64,000 bases of DNA, taken from assembly GCF_030730925.1 (NCBI RefSeq), contig NZ_JAVAMB010000002.1, forward strand, positions 310,001-374,000. The letters run 5' to 3'. The translations under genes and the position numbers were made by a program. This document shows, piece after piece, positions 19,695 to 28,064 of this stretch. Below the pieces are notes generated by a model, which saw only the letters and a program-made list of their open reading frames with translations, made no database searches and was not told the DNA's origin. Each line of letters begins with the position of its first letter. Position 1 is the first letter of the stretch. Source of the stretch: Flavobacterium sp. DG2-3 (lineage in GTDB: Bacteria; Bacteroidota; Bacteroidia; Flavobacteriales; Flavobacteriaceae).

Positions 19695-20107
19695 TGGCAG
19701 TGTAATAAATTTAGGAGGTTATGATCTTTTCGTTGATTCTTTTTTGTAAACGATAATTAGCCACTTACAAATCTACAAAATTGGATTACAAAAAAAATTG
19801 ATCAATAAAAAACACAGATGATTTTGTCGTTTCAGCTTTAGCTAACAGAAACTTAAAAGAATTTATATTGTCTTTTTCAATTCCAAACGGCATAAAAAGG
19901 CAGCCAAGATAGTGCCCGCCGTATGCTGCATGCGCATAATGGCGCCGCTTTCGCTTGCCACCCTTCGGGACTTATAGCACTCCGCATCCTCATAACCGGT
20001 CACTTGATTCTTGCTTTCTTTTTTCCCGTTTTTTCTTTTGAAAACAATTTTTGGGAAGTGCAGGGAGAAAGAAATTTTAAAAAATAGTAACGCTAAAATT
20101 TAAAATC
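19695..20107. other. 413-base gap with structured GC-rich block (19890-20040)
   Basis: The first 190 bases are AT-rich and carry the weak minus-strand promoter candidate of the Avs-like gene. From about 19890 to 20040 the composition changes to GC-rich and repeats such as TATGC/GCATA around a GCATGC palindrome (19921-19940) and CGCCGCTTTCGCTTGCC appear. No convincing ORF is present on either strand. It precedes the ssb-pcfK-pcfJ block and may be a control, transfer or replication site of that element (inference). Confidence 0.4.
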
Positions 20108-20500
20108 ATGGAAATCACAGGACGTATTACAAAAGATGCTCTAGCCCGTAAAGTGGGAAATGAAAAACAGGTCGTTAACTTCTCCATTGCCATCAATGAT
20201 AGTTACAAACCCAAAGGAAGCACCGAGTACAAACACATTACAACTTTTCTCGACTGCTCCTATTGGCTGAACGCAAAACTAGCCGAGTGGCTTAAAAAAG
20301 GGGCGCTTGTTCAGCTCTTCGGGCGAGTGGGACTGAGTACCTACATCGGTCACGACGGCACGGCTATGGGGTCTTTGACCTTTCACATCAACAGCCTTAA
20401 AATTTTGGCTTTTGCAAAAAAAGAGGATGGGTCCGCGGGAGCTGTTTCTACGCCTAAAAAACAAAATTCCTCAGATGATCCCGATGACCTGCCTTTCTAA
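20108..20500 (+). CDS. ssb: Single-stranded DNA-binding protein of a mobile element
   Basis: 130 aa with the OB-fold of SSB: MEITGRITKDALARKV, VNFSIAIND, a central FLDCSYW strand and VGLSTYIG. The C-terminal tail is acidic and ends DPDDLPF, the tip that binds SSB partners. It is shorter than chromosomal Flavobacterium SSBs and heads a block with two unknown/PcfK genes and pcfJ, the usual layout on Bacteroidota conjugative elements. The stop codon sits in the loop-proximal part of a strong hairpin. Confidence 0.92.
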   Translation: MEITGRITKDALARKVGNEKQVVNFSIAINDSYKPKGSTEYKHITTFLDCSYWLNAKLAEWLKKGALVQLFGRVGLSTYIGHDGTAMGSLTFHINSLKILAFAKKEDGSAGAVSTPKKQNSSDDPDDLPF

Positions 20501-20507
20501 GGCAGGT
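20487..20507 (+). other. Hairpin over the ssb stop codon
   Basis: ACCTGCCTT (20487-20495), loop TCT, AAGGCAGGT (20499-20507): nine perfect pairs enclosing the TAA at 20498-20500. No T-run follows, so it is probably an RNA-processing or attenuating hairpin and not a full terminator. Confidence 0.5.
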
Positions 20508-20543
20508 ATAGGATTGTATTTATAAACGCCAAAAAATCACATT

Positions 20544-20906
20544 ATGAAAGCCTTAGACAAAAACGAGTACTCAGACTACGATGTAAGCCAGGTATTCAAC
20601 GAAATCATTTTAAGCCATTTGGACAGCTATAGCGGAAAGAAAAAACAGCAGTTGAAGTCTTTCCTCGAAGACTTGGCTCGTGGGGGCTGTATCAGCGGTA
20701 TGATAGGGGAATTTATCTACCACAATGACTGCAAAGCTTTTTACATCAAACACCTTGAAGATTTGGAAGGAATCAAGGATGATTTGGAAGAAGCATTCGG
20801 AGAGCCTGTAGCCAACCGCTACAAACTGCCCCACTACACTTTTTTATGCTGGCTCTGCTTTGAGGAGTACTGCTACGGCATTTACAGAGATGTCTTTGAA
20901 CAATAG
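20544..20906 (+). CDS. Conserved hypothetical protein of mobile-element ssb block
   Basis: 120 aa, acidic, soluble, predominantly helical. It reads like a small conserved protein regularly found between ssb and pcfK on Bacteroidota elements (resembles a DUF7222-type protein; I am not certain of the name). Visible features are a Lys-rich helix (YSGKKKQQLKSFLEDLARGG) and a Cys/Trp/Tyr-rich C-terminus (FLCWLCFEEYCYGIY). The gene is 43 bases after ssb and 22 before pcfK. Function unknown. Confidence 0.75.
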   Translation: MKALDKNEYSDYDVSQVFNEIILSHLDSYSGKKKQQLKSFLEDLARGGCISGMIGEFIYHNDCKAFYIKHLEDLEGIKDDLEEAFGEPVANRYKLPHYTFLCWLCFEEYCYGIYRDVFEQ

Positions 20907-20928
20907 CTATTAATCAAACTTTTCCATC

Positions 20929-21315
20929 ATGAAACCATCAGAGAACTTTAAAACCGCTATAGAGAATTATCTCAACACTACTGCACAGAAAGATACTGTT
21001 TTTGCCCGAAGCCTTGCCAAAGAAACCAAAAACATCGAAAGCTGTTTTAATTACATTTTTGGCGAGGTAAAAAAAACAGGATTGTGCGCCTTTGACAATC
21101 AGGAAATCTTTGACATGGCAATGAAATACTATACCGATGATTCCATCGGTATTCCTGCCCCTGTATCGTGCAGGGCTGTAGTGCAGACACCTGCAAAAAC
21201 AGACCTGTTCTCTCAGCCTGAAATACACACGTTGTCAAGCAGTAGCGAAACCATACCTCAAGTAAAACAGGAAGTTAAACCCGTGCAGACCGCCTTAACA
21301 CTTTTTGACCTATGA
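20929..21315 (+). CDS. pcfK: PcfK-like / AcrIIA9-family protein
   Basis: 128 aa. The N-terminal 75 residues match the PcfK pattern: SENFKTAIENYL, VFARSLAKETKNIESCFNYI, FDNQEIFDMAMKYYTDD. The remainder is a low-complexity Pro/Ser/Thr/Gln linker ending in ALTLFDL. The family was named from an Enterococcus conjugative plasmid, and Bacteroidota members are also annotated as Cas9 inhibitors of the AcrIIA9 type. Its end overlaps pcfJ by four bases (ATGA). Whether this copy inhibits Cas9 cannot be read from sequence. Confidence 0.85.
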   Translation: MKPSENFKTAIENYLNTTAQKDTVFARSLAKETKNIESCFNYIFGEVKKTGLCAFDNQEIFDMAMKYYTDDSIGIPAPVSCRAVVQTPAKTDLFSQPEIHTLSSSSETIPQVKQEVKPVQTALTLFDL

Positions 21316-22616
21316 TACCCAAAACCAGCATCGAAAAACAGCTCACGGCGTTAAGCAGTTCCCTTGCACCGATAACACCCGAGATGCAGTCTTGGGCTGA
21401 AAAAAATATTTTTCTGAAGTGGGCTGTTCTGTCAAGAGGAAAATTCTACTGCTTGGAATGTGCGCACTCTTGGAAACCCGACAATGTCAGTGCATGTTCT
21501 AAATTTACCAACTGCACAGCCTGTAAAGGAAAGCTCAAAATGCAGTCCTGTAATCAGGTACATTTCAAGGAAATAGAATATTTCTCCATATTGGAAACCT
21601 GTGCAGGTTATCAGGTCGTTAGGATAATAATAGCCTACAAGCACATGAAGAAAAATTTTGCGCCGACTTACTTCTGTAAAGAAGTGATGCAGCATTGGAT
21701 AAGCCAAAAAGGGGAAGTCCGCAGTCTTTCAATAAGCACTAATGTATTTTCAAATGCAATAGATGCTTGGAAATTCTATTCCCCCCTTGAAATAAAACCA
21801 AAGGATTTTTTTCGCAATGCCAAATATTACATCAATCCCTACAAGGTATATCCAAAGATGAAAGTCCTCCCGATTTTGAAAAGGAACGGCTTTAAAAGTT
21901 CAGTCTATGATATTGCACCCCACCTGCTCTTTTCATCCCTTTTAGCCGATCCCATAGCCGAAACCCTGCTCAAAGCAAAACAGCAGAACCTCTTGCAGTA
22001 TTACCTCGGCGCTTCACGTCAGCGTGTCAAATACAACTGGCAGGCGGTCAAAACTGCAATCCGAAACAGCTACAAAATCACTGATGTCCAGATTTGGGAA
22101 GATTATCTCGAACTGCTCCGATATTTCAAAAAAGACCTGTCCTGTCCTGCTTATGTCTGTCCCGAAAATCTCAGCATGGCGCACGACCATTTGGTGCAGA
22201 AAAAAAGGGAACTGCTCAGAAAGAAAAAACTGCAGGATCTGCGCCTTGAAATCGAAAAGGCGCAGAAACGGTATGCAAGTGACAAAAAACGTTTTTTCGG
22301 GCTGTTTTTCAAGGAAAAGGAACTCAGCATTTCAGTAATTGAAAACGTAAAGGATTTTATGCAGGAGGGCGACGATTTAGGGCATTGTGTTTTTACCAAT
22401 GAATACTATGACAGAAAAGATTCACTGATACTGTCGGCTAAGATGGCTGAAAAATCAGTTGAAACCATTGAAATATCACTAAGCCGTATGGAAATCCTGC
22501 AATGCAGAGGCATAAAAAACAATGCTTCTAAGCATCACGAACGTATTCTGAGCCTGATGTCTAAAAATCTGTATCAGATTAAAGCCAGGATGAAACAAAA
22601 ACATAAGAAAGTCTAA
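21312..22616 (+). CDS. pcfJ: PcfJ-like protein
   Basis: 434 aa, soluble and basic. An N-terminal part holds Cys residues spaced like a zinc-ribbon (CLEC...CSKFTNCTACKGK, about residues 37-72). The C-terminal PcfJ region contains FMQEGDDLGHCVFTNEYYD and TIEISLSRMEILQCRGIKN, features of that family. It overlaps pcfK by 4 bases, so the two are translationally coupled. PcfJ proteins are plasmid/ICE genes of unknown biochemical role. A terminator follows directly. Confidence 0.88.
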   Translation: MIPKTSIEKQLTALSSSLAPITPEMQSWAEKNIFLKWAVLSRGKFYCLECAHSWKPDNVSACSKFTNCTACKGKLKMQSCNQVHFKEIEYFSILETCAGYQVVRIIIAYKHMKKNFAPTYFCKEVMQHWISQKGEVRSLSISTNVFSNAIDAWKFYSPLEIKPKDFFRNAKYYINPYKVYPKMKVLPILKRNGFKSSVYDIAPHLLFSSLLADPIAETLLKAKQQNLLQYYLGASRQRVKYNWQAVKTAIRNSYKITDVQIWEDYLELLRYFKKDLSCPAYVCPENLSMAHDHLVQKKRELLRKKKLQDLRLEIEKAQKRYASDKKRFFGLFFKEKELSISVIENVKDFMQEGDDLGHCVFTNEYYDRKDSLILSAKMAEKSVETIEISLSRMEILQCRGIKNNASKHHERILSLMSKNLYQIKARMKQKHKKV

Positions 22617-22625
22617 AGTATGACA

Positions 22626-22652
22626 AAGCCGGTATCTATGCCGGCTTTTTTT
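22626..22652 (+). terminator. Rho-independent terminator of the ssb-pcfJ block
   Basis: AAGCCGG (22626-22632), a short loop and CCGGCTT followed by a run of T about 10 bases after the pcfJ stop. Confidence 0.8.
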
Positions 22653-22810
22653 GTGGCGGCGCAGACACTTGAAGGTTTTGGATGCTATCTTAAATACAGG
22701 TTTTGTTTTTGAAATTCAAACCTTTACCTGCTTAAAAATATAATCATAAAATTTCTGTTCACCCCAAAATTTTTAGTAATTTTCTATCCAATCATGTAAA
22801 CCCCAACAAT

Positions 22811-24094
22811 ATGGATGACAAAGGACAAATAGGTGAAGATTTTGTAAATGATCTGGCATACAGATCATTCCTTAAGTACTGGTGCTATCCTGGACCGAAA
22901 CATGAAAATGGGGATAAAAAGGAAATATGCGACTTGATGATCATCTTCAATTCAGTTCTTATTATCATCTCGGTTAAAAACTACGAGTTTAAGGGAAACC
23001 ATTTCAGGTACTTCAATAATACAATTGAAAAGGCAGTCAAGCAGATCCATGGCGCATGCCGTACTTTATTTAGTGCTAAAGAAGTGCATATTAAACATCC
23101 GGACAAAGAAATTGAAATCTTTCCCAGAGAACAGATAAAAAAAGTTTTCAGAATTGTAATAAATCTGGGAGAGGGCGTAAAGTTCTATCCCTTTAACCAA
23201 ACCACAAAAAATGATGACTACGTAACGCTTTTTGATAAAGATTCATTTCAGACCATTATAGATCAGCTCGATACTATTCCTGACTTTATCGATTATCTGG
23301 AAAAAAGAGAGAAGCTTTTTAAAGGCAGAACCACTATCATTATGCCCGGCGATGAATTTCATTTTCCTGTCGAAACACAGAAAGAGTTCTTTGAGCTCAG
23401 AGATCAAATCACAAATAATTACATCTTGATCTCAGGCACTGAAAAGGATCTGCTCTCACACTTTTTTAAAAATACAAGAAACTTTCCCAAAGCCTTAAGT
23501 GAGGATTCAAATGGAATCTATCTTATTATAGACGGAGACTGGGATTCTTTTGCAGCAGAAGAAAAGGTGAAAAATAAAGCAAAAGCTGATAAGGCAAGCT
23601 ATTTCATAGACGGTTTTGTGCAGAATGAAATATTAAAGAACGATCTTCTGAAAAGTTTAACTCCCATGAGGCTTGACCTTGCAAAAGCACTGCTTTCCTT
23701 TGACCGGCTTACCAGACGATCCATCGCCAACAGCTATTTTGAATTTCATGACCGCTACAAGGATGTTTCAGGACTGAATTTCGGAAGACGGTTCGGCGAT
23801 TTTGACGGCGTAGGCGTGCTAATGACATTTTATACAGACCAGATGGACTTTGAAATGATCAATACTTTAAATAATCTGGCAATAGAAAGCTGCAACCTTT
23901 TTACAGCCTATAAAAGCAAGTCAATGATTCTGATTTCAGCTAATCGAAGCCACAGGTTCCTGTTTGCGTATATTGATAAATTAGAAAAATATAGCCCTGA
24001 GCATGAAGAAATGATAAGAAACGATGTAAAGACGCTCGGCTGGTTTACAAAACACACTTTTCTCCACGGCACAGAAAAAGAGTTTCCAAAATAA
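22811..24094 (+). CDS. NERD-like / PD-(D/E)XK nuclease-related protein
   Basis: 427 aa. The N-terminus resembles nuclease-related (NERD) and restriction-endonuclease folds: GQIGEDFVNDLAY (5-17), CYPGPKHENGDKKEICDLM (25-43), and IISVKNYEF (52-60), giving Glu9, Glu38, Asp41 and Lys56. Residues 150-427 are unrecognised, with an FGRRFGDFDGVGVLMTFY segment. The gene converges with the RES gene, 5 bases apart. I infer a nucleic-acid-directed defence effector; activity is unproven. Confidence 0.6.
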   Translation: MDDKGQIGEDFVNDLAYRSFLKYWCYPGPKHENGDKKEICDLMIIFNSVLIIISVKNYEFKGNHFRYFNNTIEKAVKQIHGACRTLFSAKEVHIKHPDKEIEIFPREQIKKVFRIVINLGEGVKFYPFNQTTKNDDYVTLFDKDSFQTIIDQLDTIPDFIDYLEKREKLFKGRTTIIMPGDEFHFPVETQKEFFELRDQITNNYILISGTEKDLLSHFFKNTRNFPKALSEDSNGIYLIIDGDWDSFAAEEKVKNKAKADKASYFIDGFVQNEILKNDLLKSLTPMRLDLAKALLSFDRLTRRSIANSYFEFHDRYKDVSGLNFGRRFGDFDGVGVLMTFYTDQMDFEMINTLNNLAIESCNLFTAYKSKSMILISANRSHRFLFAYIDKLEKYSPEHEEMIRNDVKTLGWFTKHTFLHGTEKEFPK

Positions 24095-24099
24095 ATTTT

Positions 24100-25011
24100 T
24101 TAACTGCTGGCACGTTTGGAATATTCTTCAATCAGCGCCTTTTCATCGCATTCGTCAGCATTCCAGACAAAAGAAGAATTATTAGCACCAAAATCAGTCG
24201 TGTGGTAATAATTCCCCATCACTGATTTCATTTTATTTTTATGTACACGATGTGTGGATACATTGGTTAATTCAAGGAAATCATCAACAGCATCAGGTTT
24301 CAGCACAATATTCTGCCCCTGATAGCCCGACTGCACACTCGGATACAGGATGCCGGGATGTCCTCCTTCATTCATCAGAATATCAGCATAGGCAGTTGAA
24401 ATTTTATAATCGTGATGCGAACTTTTTTTTCTCGCAAATTCTTCACTGAAAAGCTGGAGCTGTCTCAGTGCAATTTCCCTCAACGGCTCCTCTTTTAAAA
24501 ACTCGTACTGCTTTTGGAATGATGCTGCAGTATCTGGATTGTTTTTGATTGCCTCGTCGCTGAATACAACTTCAGGAACTAATAATTCTTCTTTTGTCCT
24601 CCATCTGCTCAGCGTGAAGAGTTCTCCTTCCAATAGTACAGCTTCAGTATCCAAAATTATCGATGATGTCTCAACATAGGCCGTTATTCTGTTCTGTTTT
24701 ATTCTGGTGCTTTCCAATGCTCCGTAAAATAAAGGCTGATGCGGTTTATTGGCTCTTCCGAATTCAGTCATGTGATCCCTGATTACAACTGGATCGGTCA
24801 CATATGACAATTGATCTTGAGACGTAAAGAACTGCGTATCCCTATTTAGCCTCACACGGTCAATTGCAGCTCCTTTATGAAGCTTGGCCAGACATATCGG
24901 TATTTGGCGTATGGAAGTTTTTATAAGGCTTTTAATGTCCTCATACTCTATCCTGTCCAATTTATCACGATAGCTTTTCAGCTCGTTGAGTGCTGCTTCC
25001 TGTTCAGTCAT
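24100..25011 (-). CDS. RES-domain protein (second copy of the family in the island)
   Basis: 303 aa. RES-like features are DRVRLNR (51-57), EFGRANKPHQPLFYGALEST (83-102) and ILYPSVQSGYQGQNIVLKP (221-239), consistent with the Arg/Tyr/Ser positions of RES NAD+ phosphorylases and with the R(x)N...FYG pattern of Bacteroidota members. Sequence and length differ from the RES protein at 2962-4068, so they are not recent duplicates. It lies 108 bases downstream of a trypsin-like protease gene on the same strand. No adjacent antitoxin is seen. Confidence 0.65.
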   Translation of the reverse strand: MTEQEAALNELKSYRDKLDRIEYEDIKSLIKTSIRQIPICLAKLHKGAAIDRVRLNRDTQFFTSQDQLSYVTDPVVIRDHMTEFGRANKPHQPLFYGALESTRIKQNRITAYVETSSIILDTEAVLLEGELFTLSRWRTKEELLVPEVVFSDEAIKNNPDTAASFQKQYEFLKEEPLREIALRQLQLFSEEFARKKSSHHDYKISTAYADILMNEGGHPGILYPSVQSGYQGQNIVLKPDAVDDFLELTNVSTHRVHKNKMKSVMGNYYHTTDFGANNSSFVWNADECDEKALIEEYSKRASS

Positions 25012-25119
25012 TGTATTGCTGTTTAATTTTTAAAAATATTAAATATTAACTGTCTACAGCAGGTGGAAATACCTGTTTTATCAAAATCCAATAAGCTGCC
25101 TGCTTCTGCCTTCACAAAT

Positions 25120-25935
25120 TTAATGTACCCTTACAATCTTTGATTCAGGAAAATCAACATCAAGGTGCTTGCGGATAATGCCGGTGATAACATCTATTCG
25201 AGTTCCAATGATTACCCTTCTGTTTTTGATGGGCCAATCGGTCATTATTGCAGTGAGCGCGGGCTTTATAGTTCCTTCCGTTAAATGCAGAGGATCGGTG
25301 TACCATAAGCCGCAGCCGCTGATTCCATGCAGATCAGGCCCGGTTCCAAAAGTATTATTTTTACTGTTATAAGCTAGTTTTTTATTGTAAGATGTAATAA
25401 CATTGACAGCCGGATTTCTGTCAGCCCTTGAATACTCCTCGTTATTTGCAGGAGAAGTAAAATAAAAAAAAGTGGTCGAATCGAAAATATCTGTCTTATA
25501 TATAACTTTTGATTTTGTTGTAGGATATCCAAGAAAGGTGTAGCATTCACCATCTTTGAATATATGGTTGATAGCTAAATCTTCAGCCTGCAGAAAATTA
25601 TACCTCCTTAAAATATGCGGCACACAATAATCATCTAATTTCAGCACTGCTACATCAATGCCGTCTTTCTCTCTGTTTACTGCATTATTATAAAAGGTTG
25701 TCCCTCCTGGCTTAATTATTTCATAGTCTTTTGATAAAAAAATGAACAAGTCCCGGTACCTGTCAAAAACATGTGCAGCAGAAACTAAAAAATAATGGTC
25801 TTGGATCTGAATGAATACCCCTGTCCCATGAACCTTATAATTAGAAGAATTGGTAAGAAGCATGCAGGTGCAGCTTCTCATCGCATTTAGGCTCGCTAAT
25901 TGAAGCGCCCTGTATTTTTCAGCTGATGTTTCCAT
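25120..25935 (-). CDS. Stand-alone trypsin-like serine protease
   Basis: 271 aa with no signal peptide, so cytoplasmic. Catalytic triad candidates: His55 in LVSAAHVFD, Asp94 in GIDVAVLKL, and Ser206 in LHGISGCGLW, the order of the chymotrypsin fold. It is likely co-transcribed with the RES gene 108 bases downstream. Cytoplasmic trypsin-like proteases occur in defence systems (for example type 1 AVAST). I infer that it may cleave or activate the RES protein or a host target. A domain match is clear; the role is not. Confidence 0.75.
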   Translation of the reverse strand: METSAEKYRALQLASLNAMRSCTCMLLTNSSNYKVHGTGVFIQIQDHYFLVSAAHVFDRYRDLFIFLSKDYEIIKPGGTTFYNNAVNREKDGIDVAVLKLDDYCVPHILRRYNFLQAEDLAINHIFKDGECYTFLGYPTTKSKVIYKTDIFDSTTFFYFTSPANNEEYSRADRNPAVNVITSYNKKLAYNSKNNTFGTGPDLHGISGCGLWYTDPLHLTEGTIKPALTAIMTDWPIKNRRVIIGTRIDVITGIIRKHLDVDFPESKIVRVH

Positions 25936-26044
25936 AAAACAAAAAAGTTTTTTTTATAAGCCATTAGAATATCTATATGCTTATCAAATTTACTTAAATG
26001 AACAATAAAAATAAAAATTGCTTTTTTTATTGAAAACAATATCG

Positions 26045-26058
26045 TAATATTGCAATAT
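26045..26058 (+). promoter_or_regulatory. Predicted ArsR operator and promoter of the ars operon
   Basis: ATATTGCAATAT (26047-26058) is a perfect 12-base palindrome 12 bases before the arsR start codon. TAATATTG (26045-26052), one base off TAnnTTTG, overlaps it, and a TTG lies at 26018. ArsR bound here would block its own promoter. Confidence 0.6.
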
Positions 26059-26070
26059 AAATATAAAACG

Positions 26071-26403
26071 ATGGGAGCAACAAAAACAGATCACTTTACA
26101 GAAAGCCAGAATGAGCTGGCTGTTTTAGCCAAAGCATTAGGCCATCCTGCCCGTATTGCTATTATGGAATACTTATTAAAAGTGGATGCCTGCATCTGCG
26201 GAGACATTGTAAACGAACTTCCGCTTTCACAGCCGACAGTTTCACAGCATCTGAAAGAATTGAAAAATGCAGGGCTGATTAAAGGAAGCATTGAAGGAAA
26301 CTCAATCTGCTACTGCATCAATGAACCTGGACTTGAAAAGATAAAAGGCTTCTTTCAGCACATATCAGATCATTTGGCAAAGAAGAGAAGCGAATGCTGC
26401 TAA
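26071..26403 (+). CDS. arsR: ArsR-family arsenic-responsive repressor
   Basis: 110 aa from ATG 26071; a TTG 21 bases upstream is in frame but inside the operator, so it is rejected. Winged-helix: LAKALGHPARIAIMEYLL, then VDACICGDIVNELPLSQPTV, where CIC resembles the As(III)-binding ELCVCDL motif, and the recognition helix SQPTVSQHLKELKNAGLI. The C-terminus ends SECC. First gene of the arsenic operon. It should release the operator on binding arsenite. Confidence 0.92.
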   Translation: MGATKTDHFTESQNELAVLAKALGHPARIAIMEYLLKVDACICGDIVNELPLSQPTVSQHLKELKNAGLIKGSIEGNSICYCINEPGLEKIKGFFQHISDHLAKKRSECC

Positions 26404-26414
26404 TCTATAAAAAT

Positions 26415-26900
26415 ATGGAAATCAGAAAACTTTCGGACAAACACTGGGATCAGGTAAAAATAATCTACCAAAAAGGGATAGATACCGGCAATGCAACTTT
26501 CCAGACCAGCGCCCCTTCATGGGAAGATTGGGATAATTCACATCTTAAGTCCTGCCGAGTTGTGATGCAAGAAGATGGTAAAGTAATCGGTTGGGCTGCA
26601 CTTACACCTGTTTCTTCACGCTGCGTTTATGCAGGGGTTGCAGAAGTTAGCGTATATGTGGATCCCGCACATTCAGGAAAGGGAATCGGGCTTACCCTTT
26701 TAAATGAACTTGTCCGCCAGAGCGAAGCAGAAGGAATCTGGACGCTTCAGGCAGGGATCTTTCCTGAGAATACAGCAAGTATCCGCATCCATGAAAAAGC
26801 AGGTTTCAGATTACTTGGAACAAGGGAGAAAATCGGAAAACAGAATGGTATCTGGAGAGATACTGCGCTTCTTGAAAGAAGAAGCTCCGTTATTATTTAA
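26415..26900 (+). CDS. arsN: GNAT acetyltransferase, ArsN-like
   Basis: 161 aa from ATG 26415; the upstream in-frame ATG at 26394 overlaps arsR and is less likely. GNAT motif A is AEVSVYVDPAHSGKGIGLTL and motif B NTASIRIHEKAGFRLLGTRE, as in phosphinothricin-type acetyltransferases. Place in an ars operon fits ArsN, which acetylates arsinothricin or related amino-acid antibiotics. Substrate is inferred from context; a generic PAT is the alternative. Confidence 0.75.
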   Translation: MEIRKLSDKHWDQVKIIYQKGIDTGNATFQTSAPSWEDWDNSHLKSCRVVMQEDGKVIGWAALTPVSSRCVYAGVAEVSVYVDPAHSGKGIGLTLLNELVRQSEAEGIWTLQAGIFPENTASIRIHEKAGFRLLGTREKIGKQNGIWRDTALLERRSSVII

Positions 26901-26932
26901 TAAAAATATAGTTTAACTAAATATAAAAAATT

Positions 26933-27406
26933 ATGAAACTTTCAGAAATTAAAGAAGTGCTTAAAACAGTGGAAGCTGTAAATTTTGAACTGCCGGACGG
27001 CACATTTGTACCGGAATATTTTCACGTAACTGAAGTAGGCCTGGTTACCAAAAACTTCATCGACTGCGGAGGAACAGTAAGAAAAGAAACTGTTGTAAAC
27101 TTCCAGCTTTGGGATGCCAACGACTACGAGCACAGGCTTAAACCACAGAAGCTGATCCACATCATTGAGCTTTCAGAAAAAGTATTGGGAATTGAAGACA
27201 ATGAAATTGAAGTGGAGTACCAGAACACTACTATCGGCAAATACGATTTGGATTTTAACGGCAAAAACTTCACTCTGCTTAATAAACAGACAGCCTGCCT
27301 TGCTCAGGAGCAGTGCGGTATTCCATCTGATAAGCCTAAAGTAAAATTATCTCAGTTAAACACTGACAATGCTAATTCATGCACTCCGGGCGGAGGATGC
27401 TGCTAA
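26933..27406 (+). CDS. DUF6428-type protein of ars operon
   Basis: 157 aa, soluble. It matches my memory of DUF6428 proteins, which sit between arsR and arsC in Bacteroidota. The protein ends in a metal-binding-looking SCTPGGGCC tail, and contains two more Cys at TACLAQEQCG. It may bind arsenic or assist arsenate reductase (inference). Spacing to neighbours is 32 and 42 bases. Confidence 0.75.
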   Translation: MKLSEIKEVLKTVEAVNFELPDGTFVPEYFHVTEVGLVTKNFIDCGGTVRKETVVNFQLWDANDYEHRLKPQKLIHIIELSEKVLGIEDNEIEVEYQNTTIGKYDLDFNGKNFTLLNKQTACLAQEQCGIPSDKPKVKLSQLNTDNANSCTPGGGCC

Positions 27407-27448
27407 TCATTAAATAGATAATCAATAAACCTTTACAGCCAAAAAACT

Positions 27449-28063
27449 ATGTTATATCCACAAATTGAGAATACCGTCAAATCATTTGATTTTAAGCAGA
27501 TCTCCGAAGATCGCAAAACAGTCCTGCAGCCATTAATCGACTTCATTCAGACCAAAGTGGACAGCAATCTGGAAACCAGACTAAACCTAATCTGCACGCA
27601 CAATTCCAGAAGAAGCCATCTGTCGCAGGTTTGGGCGCAGACTGCGGCTGCCTATTACGGCATCAAAAACGTTTCATGCTATTCAGGAGGAACAGAGGCT
27701 ACTGCCCTTTTCCCAATGGCAGCGGAGACTTTGAAGGATTCAGGATTCAGCATAAAAACGCTTTCAGAGGGTTCAAATCCGGTTTATTCCATAAAATATT
27801 CAGCTGACGAACTTCCTGTCATCGGTTTTTCCAAAACCTATGATGATGATTTCAATCCTGAAAGCGGATTCGCCGCAATAATGACCTGCTCGCAGGCTGA
27901 CGGCGGATGCCCGTTTATAGCAGGTGCTGAAAAAAGAATCCCGATTACCTTTGAAGATCCAAAAATTTCTGACGGAACGCCTCAGCAGAAAGAAACTTAC
28001 CTGGAGCGAAGCCTGCAGATAGGAACTGAAATGTTTTACGTATTCTCACAAATAAAAAAATAA
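27449..28063 (+). CDS. arsC: Arsenate reductase, low-molecular-weight phosphatase type
   Basis: 204 aa. The P-loop CTHNSRRS at residues 50-57 fits CX5R of the LMW phosphatase/ArsC fold, preceded by NLI. The protein is longer than thioredoxin-linked ArsC (about 130 aa), as is common for Bacteroidota members, and has additional Cys in [12 protein letters not shown]. Reduces arsenate to arsenite. Stop codon and the acr3 start are separated by one base. Confidence 0.88.
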   Translation: MLYPQIENTVKSFDFKQISEDRKTVLQPLIDFIQTKVDSNLETRLNLICTHNSRRSHLSQVWAQTAAAYYGIKNVSCYSGGTEATALFPMAAETLKDSGFSIKTLSEGSNPVYSIKYSADELPVIGFSKTYDDDFNPESGFAAIMTCSQADGGCPFIAGAEKRIPITFEDPKISDGTPQQKETYLERSLQIGTEMFYVFSQIKK

Positions 28064-28064
28064 A

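Noticed and set aside
19890..20040. A minus-strand peptide reading through the GC-rich block (SPEGWQAKAAPLCACSIRRA)
   Set aside because: No start codon or ribosome-binding context, and the sequence is repeat-like; treated as non-coding.
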